A DNA stretch of 61,985 bases from a virus: positions 1 to 61,985 of the IMG/VR virus record IMGVR_UViG_3300032053_000071; one strand, given 5' to 3'. Each line of letters starts with the position of its first letter. The stretch's first letter is position 1. The notes under the pieces are model-generated. The model did no database searches and was not told where the DNA came from. It saw nothing but the letters and a program-made list of their open reading frames with translations. Shown here piece by piece: positions 15,001-23,625 of the stretch. Position numbers and translations under genes: made by a program.

Positions 15001-18000
15001 CAGCACTAGAGTCAAATATCTTGTTTACTCTTTCGGTTATCTTCTTAAGAAGACTATCATCTACCTTCTCGTTGCCTTGAACTTGACCTGTCTTAATTAA
15101 TTCAAGAACCTCGTCATCACTAAGGAACGTAGCGTCATCGCCCATTATTCCTCTTGCTGATTTTATTAGCTTGTCTTTATCAATTTTGTACTGCGCATCA
15201 AGCATCTTGTCAACATAATCGCCCATCTTAGCGATGTCAATCATGTCCGCTATTTTTATGGAATTATTCTTGTCCTTTGTAATTTTAGACCCTTCCAATG
15301 ACTCTCTTATTTTCTTGGCCATCTCATTGTACTCGTCAATATTTTCAACATCAGATGGACGTATTTTCAAGAATTGTTTTGCAAACACAGATAGGTCTGC
15401 ATTTTTCTTTTTATTGCTTGCAAGTGCTTTTATTGCTGCTCTTACGCCATTGGCATCATTTAATTTATTATCATACTCAGCATCTTCAAATAATTTCTCA
15501 GCATACTCAATAACTTTTTCAACTGCTGCATCATCCTCTAAATTAACCTTACTTATTTTGTTGAGTAAGGCGTCTACTTTTTTTGTGCTAATAGCTCCTG
15601 ACTTCTCTATTTGCTTGATGGCTTCTGCAAATACCTTTCTTCTCTCCATTAAATCCTTGGCAGTCTTTAATCCTTCTTTTACACCTCTGCCAAATGCCTT
15701 TATCTGCTCTTTAAGTGCAGTCTTCTCTGTCATGGTAACAACTTTAGGCGGCTCAACACCAAGTATTGTTTCAGGACTTGGAGACTTCTTTATTCTCTCG
15801 CCAAACTTCCTAACTACTTCCTTTACCATTGCATCTTGCTGAACTTGACTAGCGGTCTTGTATTCATTTGACTCTGTTAATATCTTCAATGCTTCTTCTT
15901 TAGAATCAGCAACATCTTTCTTATACGCTTCAGCTTCTGCCTTAGCCTTATCAAGCGCTTTCTTATTAGCCTCACTCTTATTGATTCTGTACTTATCCTT
16001 AGCTTTCTGCAAATCTCTATCAACATACTCCTTATACTTAGGTATTAGCAGTTCAATATCATCCATTACTCCTGTCTTAGTCTCACGACCTTCAGCCATG
16101 GTAACATCGGTAGGCTTACCTTCGGATACCGTAGCGCCGCCTGCACCAACAGTTACTGTAGTGCTTTCGGGTTTAGGGTTAGTAGTTTTTTGTTTTTTAG
16201 CTTTTTCTTTAGGAGGATTTTCTTTTAAATCGTTTTTAATAGTTTCTATATCTTCAGTATAATACCTATTGCTGTCTTCTCTGCTTTCTTTTACTTCCTC
16301 GTCTGATTCTCTTTTTCTTCTTGTTTCAAGCCAATCATCTGAGTTTATGAAATCGAGCATATGCTCTGCTCTTTTTAAAGATGCCAATCTTGGGTCTTTA
16401 TCATATAAGTCAGAATATTCATAACTATCTCCATCTTCTTCTCTACGTATGCGCTCGTCTTCTAAAAGATTATTTAATTTTATATTATCACTAATCTTTT
16501 TTTGTCTTTTAGTAATAGCCTCTTCAAAGTCATCTCTTTCTTTTTTAGCTTTGTTCAAATCTTCTATGGCAGCATCAGTATCATCTGCAGATGCTATTTT
16601 TCTTTTTGCTCTATTTACTTCATCAGTTAAATCAGAAAGCTTACGTTCTTCTTCTAACCTTAATTCTCTTTCTGTATTAGATTCATCCATCCATCCACTT
16701 GTCTTAGTCTCCGTTCCTTCGCCACCGGTAGTAACCTCAGTAGGACCACCACTTGTAGTAGCGGTAGTACTGCCGCCGGCTTGAATGGTTGTGCTTTCAG
16801 GCTTAGCCTCAGCAGCTTTATGCGCCTCAAGTGCAGCTTTGGCTCGATCAAGTATACTTACACTTGTCTCATCGTTTGGATTATCCTTAACATCTTCTTC
16901 CCAAAATTTAACCTTATCCTCTAGGTAAGCAATAGGGTTATCAAAGTATCTTTTAGCATCTTCCACATCTTGCTCATCGTAAGGATTGTCTAACTTTTCT
17001 TGTTGGTACGCATCTTCATCAGTGATGGCTTGCTTTTGTTCGGGAGTGAGGTTAGATTCGGCGTCTCCTTCGCCCACTTTTTGCAATCCCAATTCGGGTT
17101 GTTGGCCGAGTAACACGCTTTCATCTGTTGTTTGCTTTTGAATGGCATCTTCTTTTTGTTTATTGGTCATTAATTCGGTTAGCTCATTATTCAACTCTCC
17201 AAGCCTTGTTTTCTTGGCATCAATAAATGCTTTTATAGACGCTCTTTCTGAAGGTAATTTTGAGTCTGTAAACTTCTCTGACAAATCACTAAGCTCAGTA
17301 TCCAAATTTATTATCTCTGCATTCAGTTCTCTTTTTCTTGTACCAAACTCTGAATTGTCATAAGCATCGGCAATAGCCGATATCTTATCAATTATCATCT
17401 TCTTCTCGCTTACGCCAAAACTCTTATTGTTGTTTATTAAGTCAATAAGTGCATCTCTATGCTCAACAATGTCGTTAACTGTATTATGAGCATCTATTTT
17501 ATTTTGCAACTTAACAGCCTCATCTCCAAGAGTCTTCTTTTTTTGCATGTCAGGTTCCTTGAGGATAGCTTTTTTTATAGCATCCCTTGCAGTCATCATA
17601 GCCTGTATGTCATCTTGAGTAAGATTTGGGTCATAAGATACATCAAGGTTTGCCTTAGTCTCATTTATAACCCTTCCAAGCGAGTTAATAGGATTGTCAC
17701 TTAGTACGCTCTCATAGTAGTGGTTAGCTTCATTTTGGTTCTTATATATTGACCCGGCATGCAGTAAACTAAATCCAACGCCAGTGCCTGCCTCCATGAT
17801 CATCTCCTCAGTCGTCAATGCTCTTCTTTCTGTGGCAGCAACCCTCAATGCCTTAGCTGATGTAAACACACCTGCATTGGCAAGTGGATTTGATATAGCC
17901 GTAGCTATAGCACTATTAAGGCCTGTCTTTGATATAAATTTAGCTATAGCAGGAGAAACCTCACCTGCAGTCACACCAAGCACATGCATATACGCACCTT

Positions 18001-19108
18001 CAGCCGCACCTTCTAATGCCCCATACAATGAATTAACATATACGTTCTCTCCCTCTTCAGTCTCAGCCATGCCTTTTACAGCACCTTTAACTGCCATGAT
18101 TTTAGTAAATGGAGAAGTAGCTGATTCTTTTACAAGCTTTGTCGTCTTAGACAAATACTTTTCTGTTATTTTAGCTGCTGTTTTAGAATACTTCTCAATA
18201 ACGGGAACTGCTTTTTTAGTTGTGGTTTCTGCCCATTTAGCCGCCGCTGATTCAGCATACAAAGGGTTCTCAGACGCTGCTGCTAATCCCAAATCAACCG
18301 CCATTCCTGCTATGTTCTTAGTAATCTCATAAGGCACCTTCATTACTCCCTCAGGCGCAACTTTCTGTTGATAATCCTCTATGTCTTTAACTTGGTCTTT
18401 TATGCTTGAAGAAGCATTTGCAAGACCTAATACTAATTTATTTTTTTCTTTTTGAGGTAAGACCGAATTTATTATTAAAGAAGATATATTACCAACCCCT
18501 GTCAGTATAGCCCTTGGTTCTATAGGAGACATGTCTCCTCCTTTTTTCTTACTTAATTGCTCTAATTGCTTTTTTACAGCATCGCTCGCAGGTTTATCCG
18601 TATCAGGTATATCTTCTCCAAAAAAATTGGTTTCTCTCAATTGGTTTTTAAAAGCATTCAATACGTCATCAGCAGGTTTTAAGAAACCTTCAGACCATAT
18701 ATTTGAAGCTATACCTCCCACTGCATCAGTTACTTTTTTTGCTCCCATAAGAGTAGCGGCCTCTGCTTTAAGTGCAGCATTACCAATCTTAGATAGGATA
18801 CCATCATCCTCAGTCTCTTGCGATGATGATGCCGATGAAGCATCTGCCGAAGACGAACCCGAAGCGACTGAATTTTTTTTTTCAACGGAAGGCTGTTGAG
18901 TACCGCCTCCAACTTCTCCAATAAATTTATCTATTGGATGTCTTTGCGAAAAAGTATTATCCTTTGTACTTATCCATTGATGCATCTTAGTGGCATAATT
19001 CGTATCCTGCATTTTACTTGTAAAATCCTGAAATGAATACCTACCTTCATAAGAAGTGTCTTTAGTCTTAATCCAATTGTATAAATCTTGTAAATATTTC
19101 TCGTCCAT
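12005..19108 (-). CDS. Giant internal virion (ejection/cargo-type) protein, 2367 residues
   Basis: This is the largest gene and the last of the late operon. The N-terminus has two short repeated modules (LYNWIKTKDTSYEGRYSFQDF and MHQWISTKDNTFSQRHPIDKF). A Ser-rich linker and Ala-rich hydrophobic stretches follow to about 430. Long coiled coils span about 500-1400, with an internal duplication (KPESTT...PT-E/D-VT...G-x-TKT) near 770-815 and 980-1020. The C-terminal part has FLGKANEIALKTF, then MNQTMRMYSDLKTTF and a membrane-like segment YLQYVIASTLANVAVKA. This architecture is typical of proteins packed in the podovirus head and ejected with DNA. No DFDGD RNA polymerase motif or lytic transglycosylase motif was found. 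Function is inferred from position and size. Confidence 0.75.
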   Translation of the reverse strand: MDEKYLQDLYNWIKTKDTSYEGRYSFQDFTSKMQDTNYATKMHQWISTKDNTFSQRHPIDKFIGEVGGGTQQPSVEKKNSVASGSSSADASSASSSQETEDDGILSKIGNAALKAEAATLMGAKKVTDAVGGIASNIWSEGFLKPADDVLNAFKNQLRETNFFGEDIPDTDKPASDAVKKQLEQLSKKKGGDMSPIEPRAILTGVGNISSLIINSVLPQKEKNKLVLGLANASSSIKDQVKDIEDYQQKVAPEGVMKVPYEITKNIAGMAVDLGLAAASENPLYAESAAAKWAETTTKKAVPVIEKYSKTAAKITEKYLSKTTKLVKESATSPFTKIMAVKGAVKGMAETEEGENVYVNSLYGALEGAAEGAYMHVLGVTAGEVSPAIAKFISKTGLNSAIATAISNPLANAGVFTSAKALRVAATERRALTTEEMIMEAGTGVGFSLLHAGSIYKNQNEANHYYESVLSDNPINSLGRVINETKANLDVSYDPNLTQDDIQAMMTARDAIKKAILKEPDMQKKKTLGDEAVKLQNKIDAHNTVNDIVEHRDALIDLINNNKSFGVSEKKMIIDKISAIADAYDNSEFGTRKRELNAEIINLDTELSDLSEKFTDSKLPSERASIKAFIDAKKTRLGELNNELTELMTNKQKEDAIQKQTTDESVLLGQQPELGLQKVGEGDAESNLTPEQKQAITDEDAYQQEKLDNPYDEQDVEDAKRYFDNPIAYLEDKVKFWEEDVKDNPNDETSVSILDRAKAALEAHKAAEAKPESTTIQAGGSTTATTSGGPTEVTTGGEGTETKTSGWMDESNTERELRLEEERKLSDLTDEVNRAKRKIASADDTDAAIEDLNKAKKERDDFEEAITKRQKKISDNIKLNNLLEDERIRREEDGDSYEYSDLYDKDPRLASLKRAEHMLDFINSDDWLETRRKRESDEEVKESREDSNRYYTEDIETIKNDLKENPPKEKAKKQKTTNPKPESTTVTVGAGGATVSEGKPTDVTMAEGRETKTGVMDDIELLIPKYKEYVDRDLQKAKDKYRINKSEANKKALDKAKAEAEAYKKDVADSKEEALKILTESNEYKTASQVQQDAMVKEVVRKFGERIKKSPSPETILGVEPPKVVTMTEKTALKEQIKAFGRGVKEGLKTAKDLMERRKVFAEAIKQIEKSGAISTKKVDALLNKISKVNLEDDAAVEKVIEYAEKLFEDAEYDNKLNDANGVRAAIKALASNKKKNADLSVFAKQFLKIRPSDVENIDEYNEMAKKIRESLEGSKITKDKNNSIKIADMIDIAKMGDYVDKMLDAQYKIDKDKLIKSARGIMGDDATFLSDDEVLELIKTGQVQGNEKVDDSLLKKITERVNKIFDSSAAMVDEILRTGKDPLTGEDIDLSEGRKKIVERFMSMDMKDLSDKEKLGVIDALNNFIRNGSVASMETVYADYKAKDNLAKAIENNVVAKKLKLFFSKKTGRAFGQQISTLPNLTEQMFRGVAASEEFKRLSGITELVNKKASVQRTMNVLTDSFIKEFYKQKANGKAFDTAENVAERGIIAAMKRDVPGTPEQQKAEFVRKKKLAEKSIELLRDGTEQERKLADVYQKAYDKVLKDSNTVDEVLKKSDDKNIEAVDWWIDKWSDIYDQLADVSESIYNKKLDRDLNYTNFKFSLLSGGEKTIEPSSRESIFHNSNNDIFGKGVYKKKAGVLEKSTRPEADGMEDRYFDLSFDRNMINAYQDALMDINTAGTVRQIESFFSSKAIKKIIPNKEDRDLLFRNSGKEGVIPDLIRTTRQRQVVQTDELTSVLRKLSNLGTAGAATALAGITQPIKQTIPVAINTLLNAGRMPDFRYFMNKDKVDFINNSQRAIAIRGGKSRVNVDSINKLAEAADTSNASKIIDFLGKANEIALKTFIERPDVWIAKASWITYYEKGLKKQGIDPSKFDYGKDKINEEAADYAQDMVDRQQNISDADLQGKLMNTKDPLKNVMVKTVMPFASFRMNQTMRMYSDLKTTFSKKGEATKEDRATARRSLAGYAVEMATFKYLQYVIASTLANVAVKAMGINETDDDKKKREEILKRSQTTGMVTDVLSPLPMLDVPVAVATDKVMSYFQDLENIDDEDKFHLMTSIKKNGAKSLGLYGIAIDKADQIIEAFEISTTGKYIDEYGREKYVSNKTASALGDVALLSTGSSLIGFPAEMNAILRNSLRLAKKNSSTKEGGKEASVRQSSEKKAEVFKKKEAKMKEEVEALRRMLNDETDATKIKEIRVMIREAKEAPYKRTEQNEEEKLTRKEEKEKLEEQLQGYDSKSDMKRYDPDLYDKTFGEEDDAEKEVKSDLRKEKRQMKDEEYNYHKSKKRAKNKDGTYKSSYLKIKLRGY

Positions 19109-19119
19109 TATTTTTGTTT

Positions 19120-20961
19120 TTATGGTGCTTGATCAGGATTTGGTGCAGGTTCTTTTTTTGCTTGTTTATCAGGATTGTTCACAAAAAATGTCTCAGCTTC
19201 TATTTGATTTGCATTTTGAGTTATCCATTCTAATATTTTTTTAACCTGTGATTTGTTATCTACAGAAAACCTAACCCCCTTATCTTTTGATGCATCCTGT
19301 CCTTTCTTGTATATAATAATATCGTCCGTATTTCCAAAAGTAGGGTCTTCAAAATCAAATGTAAAACCAAGACCCCCAAATTGCGCATTAAGATTAGCTG
19401 CTGTTTCTGTAGCATTATCAAGTATTATCTGACTATCTAAATTTGAAGAAACATAGCTGCTTATGTCTTTAGCATAATTCTTAGGACCCTCGTATCCTCC
19501 CCCTACTGCATCAAAAGTAACATTCCTACCTCCTGCTTCTTTTATTGCTGCATTGAGCACTTTATCTTCAAGCAATTCTTTATCTTTTATTAAAGTTCCT
19601 ATACCTGCTACTGCTGATTTAATTAATTCACCAGTTTTTTGTTTTGGATCATAATCAAAACTTTTTCCCTCATTGTTATAAAACCTAATCATTGGTTTCT
19701 CTGTTCCATCAGCCTGCTTAACCTTTACTTTTTGAGTTTGTATTCCAAACTGTTTCAAGTATGTGTTTGCATTTGTAGCAGTTGTTATATCCCCTGTAAG
19801 ATATTTACCCAATTGTTGTCCTAAATTTTCAGAATCTGTTTTAGTATCAGTTCTTGCTAACATTGTTGCGCTTGGCTCATTACGAGATGTTTGACCTGTA
19901 GATGTCTGTATCTTTTTACTCTTATCAATTCTACTTACAATTTGGTTTCTTGCATAGTCAAAGGCCTCTTCTCTTTGCTCTTTATAATGAGAACCTGTAT
20001 CATCTATAGTATTCAATCCTGTAGATGGGTCTATCTTTACCAATATCTTACTTTTATCTTTATCAGCAAGTGCTCTATCGGTAGTAAATGAATCAGCTCC
20101 ATACTTACCTGTGTTCTGAGTAAGAATAGATGTTAGATTGTATGGGATTGCCAAGTATTTTTCTACGTGATTGTTTATGGCTTTGTTAAACTCCTCAACA
20201 GCTTTTTTCCCCTCAGGGAATTTAGCCTCAAACATTGAAGGAGAGTTTATATATTCAGTAACACTACCTGCTCCTGCTATTGTAGCAGCTCTTTCTATAT
20301 CCACTTTCAATGGAGCTAATGAAGCGGCATCTCTCTCAGCATTTTTATCTAAATAAAATGTCGCTATCCTTGTTGACATATTTCTCATGGCTGTACCTAC
20401 AGGAACGATGTCATTTGTCACCTCCATTATACCTTTTTGAGGATTCATTTTTAATTTAGCCAATTTTACCTGACCTGATTTCGGGTCTAAAAATGCTCTT
20501 GTTTTTGAGAAGTCAGCAAATCCGTCTATCGTAGACATATTAAAAATGTTAATAGCTTGCAATGAACCTTCATTAACCCCTTCCATCATACCCTTATATT
20601 CCTCCTGATATTTCTTCTGAAGGTTGAATAATGTAGTAGTTCCGTCTACAGCATTATTTGTTTTTAATACGTAATCTTTCTCTTTTAAATAACCTGCCTT
20701 AAATAATTTTGAATCAATAAGTCTTTGCTTAGTCATATTATCAACATAGTTGGAAATGAAATCATTGCCATCCTTATACTGACCATATTCAGGATTGGCT
20801 AACTTATTAGCAAGTTCTCTATCTTCAGCATCATAAGCGGCCTTCTTATCTTCTCTTCTCTTATTCTCCGTAGCGAGCATGTCGGTAAACCCTTTGGCCG
20901 CCTCCGCCCAATTCACATATCCTTCTTCACCGCTAGCTTGGTATCCGTATCCTATTGGCAT
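19120..20961 (-). CDS. Internal virion/tail-associated protein, 613 residues
   Basis: This large protein is mostly hydrophilic and predicted helical, starting MPIGYGYQASGEEGYVNWAEAAKGF with repeated KRREDKKAAYDAEDRELANK-type charged helices. It has no signal peptide. It lies between an Ala-rich putative ejection protein and the 2367-residue protein, 11 bp from the latter. Size, order and composition fit the middle of a podovirus three-protein internal core (as T7 gp14-gp15-gp16). That is analogy, not detected homology. Confidence 0.7.
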   Translation of the reverse strand: MPIGYGYQASGEEGYVNWAEAAKGFTDMLATENKRREDKKAAYDAEDRELANKLANPEYGQYKDGNDFISNYVDNMTKQRLIDSKLFKAGYLKEKDYVLKTNNAVDGTTTLFNLQKKYQEEYKGMMEGVNEGSLQAINIFNMSTIDGFADFSKTRAFLDPKSGQVKLAKLKMNPQKGIMEVTNDIVPVGTAMRNMSTRIATFYLDKNAERDAASLAPLKVDIERAATIAGAGSVTEYINSPSMFEAKFPEGKKAVEEFNKAINNHVEKYLAIPYNLTSILTQNTGKYGADSFTTDRALADKDKSKILVKIDPSTGLNTIDDTGSHYKEQREEAFDYARNQIVSRIDKSKKIQTSTGQTSRNEPSATMLARTDTKTDSENLGQQLGKYLTGDITTATNANTYLKQFGIQTQKVKVKQADGTEKPMIRFYNNEGKSFDYDPKQKTGELIKSAVAGIGTLIKDKELLEDKVLNAAIKEAGGRNVTFDAVGGGYEGPKNYAKDISSYVSSNLDSQIILDNATETAANLNAQFGGLGFTFDFEDPTFGNTDDIIIYKKGQDASKDKGVRFSVDNKSQVKKILEWITQNANQIEAETFFVNNPDKQAKKEPAPNPDQAP

Positions 20962-20964
20962 ATA

Positions 20965-21747
20965 TTATTGATTTAATGGATTAAAGTAATTGTAGTCTCC
21001 ACTGTTATTGTACATGTAATTACTATACTGATCAAGTGTAGATGTAGGCGCTTTAGCAACAGAACCGGCTACAGCTCCTGCTGACATGGTACTGCCTGCC
21101 GCCCCAATTGCTTTTCCTGCATTCTGTATTTGATTGGGCGTTGCTTTGCCTATTTTTTCTCCTGTAAGTGGGTCTCTACCTCTGTGTTTTAAATATAAAG
21201 GAACAAATGTCTCAACGCCTGTTTTTACAGCCTCCGTAACACCCTTTGTTCCCTCTTGAATTAATTTAGCCCTTGCCTCTTTAGCCTCCTTAGCTGCAGC
21301 CTGATAACCTTGCGCTTGACTAAGGCTTAATCCTGCAAGAGTATCTTTTATATTTGTATCCTCTTCTGCGCTTAATTTAGCCATATCTTGCAACTCTTTA
21401 CTCATATCTGTTCTAACACCTGCCTGAGCCTCATTCTGAGCCATTTGAATACGTCCTACAGTTGCTACTGCACCTCTATCTGACTCTTGACCTGCTGCAA
21501 TACCCTGAGCACCCTGAGCAAGAAAAGCTTCCTTCTCTAATTCGTATGCTTCTTTTGGAATACCAAGCGCATCCCATGGGTTTACATTGATTTGCCTTTT
21601 CGCCTCTTCGTATGCTTTACTTGCGTCTTGCTCGGCTTGTCTTTGCAATTTCATCTGCTTACTTGCTTGAATAAAATTAGCTCCTGCTCCTCCGGCAGAT
21701 ACTGCCACACTTGCTAATCCTATTATTGCTGTTGTTCCTAATGCCAT
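20965..21747 (-). CDS. Internal virion protein, Ala/Gln-rich, 260 residues
   Basis: The N-terminal hydrophobic helix (TTAIIGLASVAVSAGGAGANF) is followed by a long amphipathic Ala/Gln/Glu helix region (QASKQMKLQRQAEQDASKAYEEA). The C-terminus is rich in Asn and Tyr (YMYNNSGDYNYFN). It begins 2 bp from the GNAT-like gene and ends 3 bp before the 613-residue gene. The composition resembles the small ejection proteins of podoviruses that line the tail channel or insert into the host membrane. Confidence 0.7.
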   Translation of the reverse strand: MALGTTAIIGLASVAVSAGGAGANFIQASKQMKLQRQAEQDASKAYEEAKRQINVNPWDALGIPKEAYELEKEAFLAQGAQGIAAGQESDRGAVATVGRIQMAQNEAQAGVRTDMSKELQDMAKLSAEEDTNIKDTLAGLSLSQAQGYQAAAKEAKEARAKLIQEGTKGVTEAVKTGVETFVPLYLKHRGRDPLTGEKIGKATPNQIQNAGKAIGAAGSTMSAGAVAGSVAKAPTSTLDQYSNYMYNNSGDYNYFNPLNQ

Positions 21748-21748
21748 A

Positions 21749-22159
21749 TTATAAAATTTTAATCATTTCAGATGTATAACTATCTCCCTTCACATATCCC
21801 AATTCTTCATAAGATTCTATCAGACCACTATGCTTTATTAAAGCATAAGCGTATTTGTTTCCCAAATTTCTGCTAATATTTGTAATGGTATCTATAAGTA
21901 ATTTTATAGCCTCTTTTCTTTCAGGTTTTTTTCTATAGTTCTTATTGGATATAATCCAATCTATCCAAACTGCTTTAGAGTTTGTTATATACATAAAACC
22001 TGCGCATACCGGAGTTTCTTCATCGAATACTATACAGCCTCCTGCTCCATCACTAGGAAGAAAATCTTTTTGAGGAGGGTCCCATCCCCAATCCTTCCAC
22101 CAACCTACTAGGATTTCATCGTAATCTGAGCTATTTAGTATTCGTATATCTAGCGCCAT
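21749..22159 (-). CDS. GNAT-like acetyltransferase fold protein
   Basis: The 136-residue protein follows the GNAT order: MALDIRILNSSDYDEI (beta1-alpha1), GAGGCIVFDEETPVCAGFMYI (beta2-beta3), AVWIDWIISNKNYRKKPER (motif A strand plus a degenerate pyrophosphate loop), IKLLIDTITNISRNLGNKYAYAL, and a final GLIESYEELGYVKGDSYTSEM. The canonical Q/R-x-x-G-x-G/A loop is replaced by SNKNYRKKPERK, so acetyl-CoA binding is uncertain. Its place between tail and internal virion genes hints at a morphogenesis role. It has its own promoter just upstream (22168-22175). Confidence 0.7.
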   Translation of the reverse strand: MALDIRILNSSDYDEILVGWWKDWGWDPPQKDFLPSDGAGGCIVFDEETPVCAGFMYITNSKAVWIDWIISNKNYRKKPERKEAIKLLIDTITNISRNLGNKYAYALIKHSGLIESYEELGYVKGDSYTSEMIKIL

Positions 22160-22167
22160 ATTGATTA

Positions 22168-22175
22168 CAAATATA
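22168..22175 (-). promoter_or_regulatory. Promoter -7 box on the - strand
   Basis: TATATTTG (a TAnnTTTG match) lies 9 bp upstream of the ATG at 22159 on the minus strand. It would start transcription very near the start codon of the GNAT-like gene and could boost the internal virion protein genes. Confidence 0.45.
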
Positions 22176-22182
22176 TCAATTA

Positions 22183-23007
22183 TTAAGGAAAACTTTTCAT
22201 GACCTCTGATCCTACTGAGAATAACTCAATCTTGCTTGCAGAATAGTTATACATGTCAAAAACACAATAGTGCCCTAATACGCCATGTGATTCAGCAACA
22301 GAATTTTTTACACAGAAGAAATATGCAGTTTGGCTCGATATTGGTACTGTTAATGGTACAGCCGTATTAACTACTATCCTATTTAAACCACCCGGATAAT
22401 TTTGTATTATATTAGATACAATGCCTGCAAAGAATGTTGTACCATAAGCAGGCGGTATAGCGAAGTAAACGCTATCCCCAATACTTATTACGCCACCTAT
22501 TGCAACCAATGGCGATATGGAAAAGTTTACCTCCGTGCCTCCACCTGTAACGCTAAGACTTCTGCCTATACCTGTAACTGCCCTAGTTGACAACTCTCCT
22601 GACGAGCCATTTCTTATAAAGGCAAAATACGTTTGCTCTTTCTTTTCAAACCATGACGCACTAATACCTCCTGAGTTTTGAATGTCAGTTACTAACGTAG
22701 CATCCCACTGAGAGTCCCCTTGTAATACAATAGTCTTGAATAACTTATTATCAAGTATGGCATCATTAATAACACCAACTAACCTAGTTGGGACAAATGG
22801 TCCGGGAGGTGGAGGAGGGAATGGAAACTTTGCCCACCACTGCTCGTAGAATGTATTTCTAGTCTCGTTCACATTATGCTTATACAAGTCTCCGCCCTTG
22901 AATGTGTACAGATAGTTGTTCATCCCTATTATCCAATCAGGGTAGTAAGAGTAAAAAGAAGGCCATCCTTTTACTGATTCGCTATATGTTAATGTATAGT
23001 ATGACAT
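22183..23007 (-). CDS. Tail/stabilization-associated structural protein
   Basis: The 274-residue protein starts YYTLTYSESVKGWPSFYSYYPDWIIGMNNYLYTFKGGDLYKHN, then YEQWWAK. This segment is characteristic of the C-terminal part of crAss-like and related Bacteroidota phage stabilization (muzzle) proteins. Here it is a separate gene two genes downstream of the 1683-residue muzzle protein. A proline run (FPFPPPPPGPF) links it to a beta-rich C-terminus. It likely forms part of the tail tip, perhaps by a gene split from the larger protein. Confidence 0.75.
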   Translation of the reverse strand: MSYYTLTYSESVKGWPSFYSYYPDWIIGMNNYLYTFKGGDLYKHNVNETRNTFYEQWWAKFPFPPPPPGPFVPTRLVGVINDAILDNKLFKTIVLQGDSQWDATLVTDIQNSGGISASWFEKKEQTYFAFIRNGSSGELSTRAVTGIGRSLSVTGGGTEVNFSISPLVAIGGVISIGDSVYFAIPPAYGTTFFAGIVSNIIQNYPGGLNRIVVNTAVPLTVPISSQTAYFFCVKNSVAESHGVLGHYCVFDMYNYSASKIELFSVGSEVMKSFP

Positions 23008-23019
23008 AGTTTTTTAATT

Positions 23020-23610
23020 TTATCTTACACATCCGCAACGGTAAAACTCAATACTTCCTGTACCTCCTTCAACAGTAGGAGTAGTACCTTGAGCAACACA
23101 AATTAATTCATCTGAAGTAAAGGTTGCATTATTAAAATCATTAGAACAAATAGTATTATCACTGCCTGTCCAAGCGACATCTACTGAGAAGCCGAGTGCA
23201 GGTTTTACTCTCCAAAAAGCACAAGCTTCAGCGCAGCATCCGCAAGATTGAGTATTTGTAATATCTCCTATCCCATTTGCCCAAAATGGAGTTGTTCCTA
23301 TAGCTGCACAAACTTCTAATGTAGCAGGGTAGTCCATTGTTACATTTCTTTCTACTCCTGATCCGCATACTATATATGATATGGTAGCTGCTATTGCACC
23401 TGATATAATAGTCCATCCTGAGCATGGGTCACTACAACAAGTAGGGCAAGTATTTTCAGGAAGTAAAATGCATCCTACTTGCTCTCTTACTACCGATGCG
23501 TCAGAATAGAACCCATCAGGCGCACATATTGTAAGTGCTGCATCAAGGAACACTGCCGTAGCTGAGGCAAGTGATGGTCCATTTATATAGAACGGTTGTT
23601 GTATCGGCAT
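23020..23610 (-). CDS. Cysteine-rich virion protein, 196 residues
   Basis: The protein carries about 20 Cys residues. After an N-terminal segment (MPIQQPFYINGPSLASAT) there are two copies of a module: CxxCC...C.GW...SGAIAATISYIVCG... ending CGCC, then CAFW...ending YRCGC. The same module occurs in the C-terminal 250 residues of the adjacent 1683-residue muzzle protein. Position and shared module mark it as a tail surface component, perhaps a receptor-contact protein. Disulfides or metal binding cannot be told apart from sequence. Confidence 0.7.
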   Translation of the reverse strand: MPIQQPFYINGPSLASATAVFLDAALTICAPDGFYSDASVVREQVGCILLPENTCPTCCSDPCSGWTIISGAIAATISYIVCGSGVERNVTMDYPATLEVCAAIGTTPFWANGIGDITNTQSCGCCAEACAFWRVKPALGFSVDVAWTGSDNTICSNDFNNATFTSDELICVAQGTTPTVEGGTGSIEFYRCGCVR

Positions 23611-23625
23611 AGTTTATTAAATTTA

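Noticed and set aside
15234-15842. 202-residue rightward open frame (and similar long plus-strand frames across 12-19 kb)
   Set aside because: These are antisense shadows of the 2367-residue virion gene, with hydrophobic Ser/Leu/Phe-rich low-complexity translations.
12005-20961. Virion RNA polymerase in the large internal proteins
   Set aside because: No DxDGD-type catalytic motif or other polymerase signature was seen in the 2367- or 613-residue proteins. A profile search would be decisive.
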